Of a stretch of DNA of 11,961 nucleotides, positions 7,305-11,961 are shown piece by piece. How positions within the stretch are numbered: the first letter of the stretch is position 1; every line of letters begins with the position of its first letter. The DNA is taken from the NCBI GenBank assembly GCA_027295245.1, contig JAPULF010000202.1, positions 1 to 11,961 on the forward strand, read 5' to 3'. This stretch comes from Planctomycetota bacterium (lineage in GTDB: Bacteria > Planctomycetota > Phycisphaerae > UBA1845 > UTPLA1). The position numbers were made by a program, and so were the translations under genes. A model generated the notes under the pieces. That model saw nothing but the letters and a program-made list of their open reading frames with translations, made no database searches and was not told where the DNA came from.

Positions 7305-7673
7305 TCACCGAGCTTGTACCTCTTCAGGGGTTGCTACAAAACGACTGCCCAATAGATCACGAGAGAACTCGCGTGCTACCTGTGAGCGGCCGCGTTGTCC
7401 CATTCGGGTCCGTTCGTCCGGATGGCCGCGAAGGAAAACCCGGCCCGGTAGAAACCGGTTCATATTCAGTTTCGAAAGCGCGTAATCGTAGCCGCTTTTT
7501 CGATGCATGTCGAACAGCCCGCTCACGTTCGATTGGGTCGACGGGAGTTTGGTCGTCACGACGGCGTTCCGAGTGGTCACAAGCGACTGACGGTCTGTAC
7601 GCTTCGGACGCATTGGTAGTTTCCGAAATCGGACCGATTCCTCCTGCGAACTACAATCTGCTCGTCCGCACAT
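7305..7673 (-). pseudogene. Possible glycosyltransferase remnant (C-terminus only)
   Basis: The minus-strand frame ending at 7305 finishes with ERTRMGQRGRSQVAREF and SRDLLGSRF. This resembles the last helix of GT4 glycosyltransferases, where forms such as RMGRRGR..VEREFS are common. It can be compared with LEEMGRRARSLAEERFDRDRL in the intact neighbour gene at 7869-9104. The preceding residues (SGLFDMHRKSGYDYALSKL) are protein-like, but I do not recognise a family. No Rossmann domain or donor-binding motif occurs upstream in any minus-strand frame, and stops interrupt the frames above 7673. A decayed or truncated duplicate is the simplest reading. A small functional protein of about 122 aa from ATG 7673 is an alternative that I consider less likely. 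Confidence 0.3.
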
Positions 7674-7773
7674 CGCATCCAGACGGCGACGGATAGTTCA
7701 GACCGACGGGGCGTCCGAGAATCACGGGTGTTTGCGGCGCACGCGAGCCTTGTTGTCGCGCCTCGATGTCGCC

Positions 7774-7798
7774 AAAAAAAGTTGCATCGTGAACGACG
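7774..7798 (-). terminator. Possible weak intrinsic terminator after the GT4 gene
   Basis: On the minus strand CGTCG-TTCA-CGATG can pair as a five-base stem with one G-T wobble. CAAC and a run of seven T follow. It lies about 70 nt past the GT4 stop. The stem is short, so the call is weak. If real, it separates GT4 transcription from the deacetylase operon. Confidence 0.25.
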
Positions 7799-7868
7799 GC
7801 GGCACCGGCAATAGGCTCGCGAAACTGATGCGCACCATGCCGCAAAGTAGGCGGGCGGATCGTCCGGT

Positions 7869-9104
7869 TCAACGCGTTCGGCGCTTCGATAGGGCCCCCT
7901 CTTTCAGCCGTGACAGAACTTGGTCGGACAGCCGGTCGCGATCAAAACGCTCCTCGGCCAGCGAGCGTGCCCGTCGTCCCATCTCCTCGAGGCGGGCGGG
8001 GTCGGACTTGAGTTCGATGATCCGGGCGATGAACGCGTTCTCGTCCCCGAGGCGGCATCCGGCGCCGGCCCTGTATTCCTCGAGGAGTTCACGTTGCCAG
8101 CCGCTGTAATTCAGCAAGACGGCCCGACCCGCGCTGATCGCGTCGAAGAACTTGTTGGCGCTGTTGTGCTCCATGATCGGAATGTCGGCCACGAGTACCA
8201 GGCACAGGTCCGCGGCTCGCAACAATGCCGGGATTTGCCCTTTCGGCATCTGGTCGAGAATCTGGACGTTGTCGAGTCCGTGCTCTCGAACCTGTTCCCG
8301 AAGTCTCGTCTTGTGGCTGCCTTCGCCAACCAGTGCGAAGAGGATTTCCGGGTGATCCCCCATCGTCCGAGCGGCGCGGACCACCAGATCCAGGCCGTTG
8401 ATGAGCCCCATGGCGCCTGCGTGCAGACATACGAACCGTCCGTTCCAGCCGAGTCGATTCCTCAGGGCCGACCCATCCACGTCGGGCCGGAAAAACGACG
8501 TGTCCGAACAGTTCGGGACCACCTGTATGATTTGTCCGTGGGGGCTGCGCTCCCGGACCCGTTCCGCCGGGCCGGGGGCGCAGCACACGATGGCGGACGC
8601 GGATTTGTACACCCGTCGCTCGAACCATCGGAGCAGGCCGATGAGCACGCGACTCTTCAGCGCCCCAATCGCGATGGGGCCGTCCGGCCAGAGGTCTCGA
8701 ATCTCGAACACGAATGGCACATGCCGTACGAACCGGCAGGCCATGGCGGGAACGCCCACCGTGGGCGGCGTACTGGTGGCGTACACCACATCCACGTCCC
8801 GAATGCGCAGGGTGTGCCGGACTGAGGCCAGCATGAATCGAATGAACGACCAGATTCGGGCGGTCGTCCCCATGGATTGGCGATATGGGACGGCGAGAGC
8901 GACGACGTCCACGCCCTCGATCTCGAAACGGGCCACACGTCGGCCCGCCTGCCCCTGCATGTCCTCGGGCGTGAGCTGTGACTGGGAGGTGAGCATGGTG
9001 ACGCGATGCCCGGCCAGCACCCATCGCCGGGCGAATTCGTACGAGCGCGTTCCCGTCCCTCCGCGCCGCGTCGCAAAGTACTGGTGAATGTAGAGAATGT
9101 GCAT
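7869..9104 (-). CDS. GT4-family glycosyltransferase (WbuB-like)
   Basis: A 411-aa GT-B glycosyltransferase. The N-terminal acceptor domain begins MHILYIHQYFATRRGGTGTR, typical of WbuB-type enzymes, and contains FEIRDLWPDGP at 133-143. The C-terminal donor domain contains FVCLHAGAMGLINGLDL, LVGEGSHK at 258-265, VQILDQMPKGQIPALL and the nucleotide-sugar-binding segment EHNSANKFFDAISAGRAVLLNY (312-332), where the family usually has this E-H-N/S-x-NK pattern. It ends with the EEMGRRAR helix. It likely adds an amino sugar residue to a lipid-linked acceptor on the cytoplasmic membrane face. I chose ATG 9104. The frame stays open upstream to 10331, but that extension covers the divergent DUF218 gene and is not homologous to anything I know. 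The ribosome site is weak. It is divergent from the gene at 9288. Confidence 0.93.
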   Translation of the reverse strand: MHILYIHQYFATRRGGTGTRSYEFARRWVLAGHRVTMLTSQSQLTPEDMQGQAGRRVARFEIEGVDVVALAVPYRQSMGTTARIWSFIRFMLASVRHTLRIRDVDVVYATSTPPTVGVPAMACRFVRHVPFVFEIRDLWPDGPIAIGALKSRVLIGLLRWFERRVYKSASAIVCCAPGPAERVRERSPHGQIIQVVPNCSDTSFFRPDVDGSALRNRLGWNGRFVCLHAGAMGLINGLDLVVRAARTMGDHPEILFALVGEGSHKTRLREQVREHGLDNVQILDQMPKGQIPALLRAADLCLVLVADIPIMEHNSANKFFDAISAGRAVLLNYSGWQRELLEEYRAGAGCRLGDENAFIARIIELKSDPARLEEMGRRARSLAEERFDRDRLSDQVLSRLKEGALSKRRTR

Positions 9105-9142
9105 CCGGCGCGCATTGTATCCAGAGCCCGTGTCCGGGTCAC

Positions 9143-9170
9143 GAGATCGGGGCGTCGCCGATCGGATCTC
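9143..9170. repeat. Inverted repeat in the GT4/DUF218 divergent spacer
   Basis: GAGATC at 9143-9148 pairs with GATCTC at 9165-9170. Nested within, GATCGG at 9145-9150 pairs with CCGATC at 9158-9163 around a 7-nt loop. The two pairings overlap, so only one can form at a time. It lies in the 183-bp spacer between two divergent starts and could be an operator or a leader hairpin. No clear promoter pair was found on either strand beside it; TAGAAT at 9215-9220 is an isolated -10-like box. Confidence 0.3.
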
Positions 9171-9275
9171 AAGACTCAAAGGGTCTCGGCTAACAGTGCG
9201 GGCTCCCCCGGGAGTAGAATTTCCTGAAGTCTGACGATCGAGCGGCTTTGCCGCGGGACAAGAGACACCGACCCG

Positions 9276-9282
9276 AAAGGTG
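9276..9282 (+). promoter_or_regulatory. Ribosome binding site of the DUF218 gene
   Basis: AAAGGTG ends 5 nt before ATG 9288, a good Shine-Dalgarno match that supports this start. Confidence 0.5.
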
Positions 9283-9287
9283 CCTGG

Positions 9288-9959
9288 ATGAATACCACCG
9301 ATTCCGCCGACTGCAAACATGAACACACCGATGTACCGCAGCCGCCCGGGAAACGCCGTTCGGGACGGCGGCTGTTGCGCTGGGGCGAACACTGTCTGGC
9401 GGCGGGTGTCTTGATCGGGTTGGCGGTGTTCGTGTCGCCGATTCCGAAGTGGATTTATTCCGCCTTCGATTGCCCCGATGAACTGCGCCCCGCCAAGTAC
9501 ATCATCTGCCTGGGCGGGGGATACGCCAGGGTCATCGAGGGCGTTCGATTGCTCGAGGAGGGCTACGCGGAAAAAATGGTGGTTAGCAACCTGGGGGCGG
9601 CGGCGGAGAAGATGCGCGACGTGGCAATCGAGTGGGGCGCCCCGGCCGATCGCATCATGATCGACCGCGAGTCGTCGCGAACCGCCGACCATCCGGATGC
9701 GGTCGCCCGGAACGCCGGCATTGATCCGGCAAATGACGAGTGCATTATTGTCACGAGTTACACGCACCTTCGCCGCGCCCAAGCGGTGTTCGCGAAGGCC
9801 GGCTATCGCCACATCATCATGCGTGAGGTGCGATGGGATCGGCAGGCCCGATTGGAGCAGGATGCAAAATTCGGGCTCGGGCGACGGCTGACGCTGGCGC
9901 CGCAAATGCTCTATGCGTGTGCCGCGTGGGTCGAATACTGGGTCATGGGTTACATCTGA
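9288..9959 (+). CDS. YdcF/ElyC-like DUF218 membrane protein
   Basis: A 223-aa protein. A polar, basic N-terminal stretch (residues 1-35) is followed by one membrane helix at about 36-53 (CLAAGVLIGLAVFVSP). The DUF218 domain then runs from about 69: YIICLGGGYARVIEG, EKMVVSNLG, ESSRTADHPDAVARNAG at 129-145 and IVTSYTHLRRAQAVF at 153-167, with the LGGG and SYTHLRRA signatures of YdcF/SanA/ElyC proteins. The domain probably faces the periplasm. Family members affect cell-envelope polymer assembly, but the biochemical activity is not settled. DUF218 proteins often occur in exosortase and polysaccharide loci. It is the first of three plus-strand genes, with 93 bp to the deacetylase. Family call firm; function unknown. 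Confidence 0.88.
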   Translation: MNTTDSADCKHEHTDVPQPPGKRRSGRRLLRWGEHCLAAGVLIGLAVFVSPIPKWIYSAFDCPDELRPAKYIICLGGGYARVIEGVRLLEEGYAEKMVVSNLGAAAEKMRDVAIEWGAPADRIMIDRESSRTADHPDAVARNAGIDPANDECIIVTSYTHLRRAQAVFAKAGYRHIIMREVRWDRQARLEQDAKFGLGRRLTLAPQMLYACAAWVEYWVMGYI

Positions 9960-10041
9960 GAGCAATTGCGACCCACTCGCGATATGTGATATTCCAGACG
10001 GTCGATGCGGCGGCGCCGCGCGCGTTGTTCGCTGCGGCCTT

Positions 10042-10045
10042 GGAG
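10042..10045 (+). promoter_or_regulatory. Ribosome binding site deciding the second deacetylase start
   Basis: GGAG lies 7 nt before ATG 10053, ideal spacing. The alternative in-frame ATG at 10005 adds 16 mostly Arg-rich residues and lacks such a site. A TTG at 10125 has AAAGGA 14 nt upstream, which is too far. Confidence 0.5.
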
Positions 10046-10052
10046 CGATAGT

Positions 10053-11054
10053 ATGGGATTCGTGCGTGTGGGGGTTCGATTCCGTATACTGCTTTGTTGT
10101 CTCGAAAGGACTGGCGTAATCGCTTTGGACACCGCGAAAACCGACTCCACTCGATCTGACGCTCCTTCCGGTCGGGCCCCAACCGCTTCGCCGGCCGTCC
10201 TTAACGTCTTGTCGATCGACGTAGAAGACTGGTATCAACTCGTCGGCGATCAGTTGGCCGGGGGCGGCGTGCCGCGACCTGAGGTACTCGAGCGACAGAT
10301 GGACCGAATTCTGGACTTGCTGGCGCGTCATGAGTGTCGCGCGACGTTCTTCTGTCTGGGGAAATCACTTCAACATTGCCCGCAAATCGTGCAGCGCATC
10401 GCGGATTCGGGGCATGAAGTGGCCAGCCACGGCTGGGGGCATGAGGTGATCCAGCGGATCGGTCTGGACCGCTTTCGGGCGGACCTGGCCCGATCGCTGG
10501 AATGGCTTTCGGATCTGCTCGGTCGGCCGGTGCGGGGCTATCGGGCTCCGGCCTTCAGCGTTACGCCGGAACAGCTCGAAGGATTCTTCGATATTTGCTT
10601 CGAAGCGGGGCTTCACTACGATTCCAGCGTGTTTCCGATTCGGGGGCGCCGCTACGGGATTGACGACCACCCGATCGGGCCGACCGTGGTTCGAGAGCGC
10701 GGTGATCGCCGGCTGGTGGAGTTGCCGTTGGCGACGGTCTGCTGGTTGGGGCGCCGCTGGGCGATGGGCGGCGGCGGGTACTGGCGGCTGTTTCCGCGCC
10801 GGATCATTCAGGCTGCGGTGGCGCGGATCAACGCCGAGGGCCGGCCGGTGATAACGTACTTCCATCCATACGAATTCGACGACCGCCGACTTCGAGCGGC
10901 CCGAGCGACGGGTGCTCACACGCTTCGCAGTGCGCGTTGCGGCATCAAGCAGAATCTGGGTCGCCGGTCGGTGTACAAGAAGCTTGACGCGATACTGACT
11001 CGGTATCGTTTCGGCGCCATGGAGGACTATCTCAAGTATGTCGAGAACGTCTGA
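10053..11054 (+). CDS. Second polysaccharide deacetylase, exosortase(XrtA)-locus type
   Basis: A 333-aa NodB-fold deacetylase of the same family as 6375-7259. Motifs: NVLSIDVEDWYQL (Asp56, Asp59), ATFFCLGKSLQHCPQIV, the metal pair His126 and His130 in SHGWGHE, VRGYRAPAFSVT, YDSSVFPIRGRRYGID, MGGGGYWRLFPRR and ITYFHPYEFDD with His271. The C-terminal RFGAMEDYLKYV matches the RFGTMKDL tail of the first copy. About 50 extra residues precede the domain; they hold a short hydrophobic patch but no convincing signal peptide. Start chosen at 10053 from the GGAG site. The stop overlaps the methyltransferase start by 17 bp. The two deacetylases look like diverged paralogues rather than a recent duplication, so they may act on different sugars or at different steps. 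Confidence 0.92.
   Translation: MGFVRVGVRFRILLCCLERTGVIALDTAKTDSTRSDAPSGRAPTASPAVLNVLSIDVEDWYQLVGDQLAGGGVPRPEVLERQMDRILDLLARHECRATFFCLGKSLQHCPQIVQRIADSGHEVASHGWGHEVIQRIGLDRFRADLARSLEWLSDLLGRPVRGYRAPAFSVTPEQLEGFFDICFEAGLHYDSSVFPIRGRRYGIDDHPIGPTVVRERGDRRLVELPLATVCWLGRRWAMGGGGYWRLFPRRIIQAAVARINAEGRPVITYFHPYEFDDRRLRAARATGAHTLRSARCGIKQNLGRRSVYKKLDAILTRYRFGAMEDYLKYVENV
11021..11026 (+). promoter_or_regulatory. Ribosome binding site of the methyltransferase, inside the deacetylase gene
   Basis: GGAGGA lies 11 nt before ATG 11038, within the last codons of the deacetylase gene. It is a full consensus core and supports coupled expression of the two genes. Confidence 0.45.
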
Positions 11055-11718
11055 GCACAGCGCCAAAGTTCAGTCCTACTTCGACCATCGCGTGGCCGAC
11101 TACGACGCGTTTTACGATCAACCTTCGGCCTTCTGGCGCTGGTTCAATCGTACGATGCGCAAGGCCGTCTACTATCGGCGAGACCAGACGGTAACGCTGG
11201 CACAGAAGTACGGCTGCCGATCGGTCCTGGACGTCGGCTGCGGCAGCGGTCAAAACTCGGTCTGGTTCGTGAGACACGGTTTGGAGCGTGTGCTCGGGCT
11301 GGACATATCGAGTGAGATGGTCGAGGAATCGCGCGGGCTGGCCGAGCGGGCCGGCGTCGCAAGCCGCTGCGAGTTTCGCAACGGCGATTTCATGAGCATG
11401 GACTTCAGCGGCAAATGCGACATCGCCTGCGCCTTGGGCGTGTTTGACTACGTGCTGGAGCCCGACCCGTTCCTGCGCCGAATGGCCCAGCATGCCGAAA
11501 AGGTGATCTACGGCAGCTTTCCGGGCTGGTCGCTGGTGCGCTCGCCGTTGCGCAAGCTTCGCTACGCGCTGCGCGGATGCCCGACGCACTTCTACCGCCA
11601 GGCACAGGTTCGGGCGCTGTTTGAAAGCGTTGGTTTCGGATCGGTGCATGTCATGCCGATACCCAGCGGCTTTCTGGCCTGGTCGGTCCGTGATGAAGTC
11701 GAAGATGAGTCTGCGTAA
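11038..11718 (+). CDS. Class I SAM-dependent methyltransferase
   Basis: A 226-aa Rossmann-fold methyltransferase. An N-terminal helix region (SYFDHRVADYDAFYDQPSAF) is typical of small-molecule methyltransferases. Motif I is VLDVGCGSGQN at 63-73, motif II is LGLDISSEMV at 86-95, the acidic residue of the adenine pocket is in FRNGDF, and the post-motif is IACALGVFDYV. There is no membrane segment. It overlaps the preceding deacetylase by 17 bp, has its own GGAGGA site and is the last gene of the plus-strand run. In this context it may O- or N-methylate a glycan or its precursor, but the sequence does not reveal the acceptor. The family is firm; a small-metabolite or quinone role cannot be excluded. 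Confidence 0.9.
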   Translation: MSRTSEHSAKVQSYFDHRVADYDAFYDQPSAFWRWFNRTMRKAVYYRRDQTVTLAQKYGCRSVLDVGCGSGQNSVWFVRHGLERVLGLDISSEMVEESRGLAERAGVASRCEFRNGDFMSMDFSGKCDIACALGVFDYVLEPDPFLRRMAQHAEKVIYGSFPGWSLVRSPLRKLRYALRGCPTHFYRQAQVRALFESVGFGSVHVMPIPSGFLAWSVRDEVEDESA

Positions 11719-11727
11719 CCTGGTCGT

Positions 11728-11741
11728 CGGTCGCGCGACCG
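11728..11741. terminator. 14-bp perfect palindrome in the convergent spacer
   Basis: CGGTCGCGCGACCG lies 10 nt past the methyltransferase stop and can fold as a 5-bp stem with a GCGC loop. No T-run follows, so it would be a poor intrinsic terminator. It may instead be a protein-binding palindrome. Its position between converging genes favours a transcript-end role. Confidence 0.25.
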
Positions 11742-11838
11742 TGTCGACGCCGGGGCATTCTCGACTAACGGAGGAACATCAATCCGGGGGACAGAATCCG
11801 GCCCACAAACGTTTCGTCGTCCCGTTCCGATGGCCGAA

Positions 11839-11961
11839 TCACTTCTTCCCGGATTGTTCCAATTCCATCCGCCGGAGCCTATAGGACACGTCTTCGAGGG
11901 TGGCGCGGCTGGAGTTGATCAGGTCGGCAACGATGCCCGTCAGGATCATCTGAAATCCGGC
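11839..11961 (-). CDS. Probable GT2 glycosyltransferase, C-terminal fragment (runs off right edge)
   Basis: The last 40 residues and stop of a minus-strand gene. The sequence begins AGFQMILTGIVADLINS, a hydrophobic segment like the final membrane helix of polyprenyl-phosphate-type GT2 glycosyltransferases, where similar GLQLILLGIIAE forms are common. A polar helical tail follows, ending YRLRRMELEQSGKK. The stop TGA is at 11841-11839. The catalytic domain lies outside the window, so the family call rests on this tail alone. The gene is convergent with the methyltransferase. The position beside a polysaccharide locus fits a lipid-linked sugar transferase. Confidence 0.55.
   Translation of the reverse strand, partial: AGFQMILTGIVADLINSSRATLEDVSYRLRRMELEQSGKK

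Larger units (their letters stand above)
7260..7868. other. 609-bp stretch without an intact gene
   Basis: The region lies between the GT4 glycosyltransferase stop and the deacetylase start, both on the minus strand. Minus-strand frames are broken by stops, and the coding look shifts between frames. One frame ends in a glycosyltransferase-like C-terminus (7305-7400). A weak hairpin with a T7 run lies at 7774-7798. This is far longer than the other gaps in this locus and looks like decayed coding sequence. Confidence 0.5.

Noticed and set aside
9105..10331. Minus-strand open frame extending the GT4 gene upstream by about 400 codons
   Set aside because: It runs antisense through the DUF218 gene and into the second deacetylase, has an Arg/Pro/His-rich composition and is not part of any GT4 protein. 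The family N-terminus MHILYIHQYF sits at 9104.
1..11961. Mobile element, CRISPR array, tRNA or rRNA
   Set aside because: No transposase or integrase motifs, terminal repeats, regularly spaced repeats or tRNA/rRNA signatures were seen on either strand.

Overview
The window is GC-rich bacterial DNA (roughly 60% G+C by eye), tightly packed and without tRNA, rRNA, CRISPR or recognisable transposase sequence. It looks like part of a chromosomal surface-polysaccharide locus. The gene types suggest an environmental, Gram-negative-type bacterium of the Planctomycetota or a related deep lineage: a soluble FHA-GAF histidine kinase, two polysaccharide deacetylases of the exosortase/PEP-CTERM-locus type, and FkbH and DUF218 proteins. 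This taxonomic guess is inference only.

Layout. (1) Left edge: the N-terminus of an unidentified minus-strand gene (<1-197). It is divergent across a 344-bp spacer, which carries a good sigma70-like promoter, from a soluble FHA-GAF-histidine kinase (542-2212). (2) Minus strand, read right to left from 7259 to 2261: polysaccharide deacetylase, formyltransferase (ORFs overlap by 29 bp), a 234-bp gap, membrane-anchored left-handed beta-helix acyltransferase, FkbH-type HAD-IIIC protein (ATGA overlap), and a stand-alone acyl carrier protein (4-bp gap). (3) A 609-bp stretch (7260-7868) without an intact gene. It carries what looks like a decayed glycosyltransferase C-terminus. (4) A minus-strand GT4 glycosyltransferase (7869-9104). 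(5) Divergent from it, on the plus strand: DUF218/YdcF-like membrane protein (9288-9959), a second deacetylase of the same family (10053-11054) and a SAM methyltransferase overlapping it (11038-11718). (6) Right edge: the C-terminal 40 residues of a minus-strand protein that looks like a GT2 glycosyltransferase with a membrane tail (11839->11961).

How it may work. The GT4 (and perhaps the GT2) enzymes would build a lipid-linked glycan. The deacetylase(s) would expose amino groups, the formyltransferase could cap an amine with a formyl group, and the methyltransferase could add a methyl group. FkbH plus its own ACP would make a glyceryl- (or related C3-) thioester. The adjacent acyltransferase may hand this to the glycan or may acetylate it. 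No polyketide synthase or FkbH-pathway dehydrogenase is present to use the ACP-bound unit, so glycan decoration is the most interesting reading. Exosortase, flippase, polymerase and initiating sugar transferase are not in the window and would have to lie outside it.
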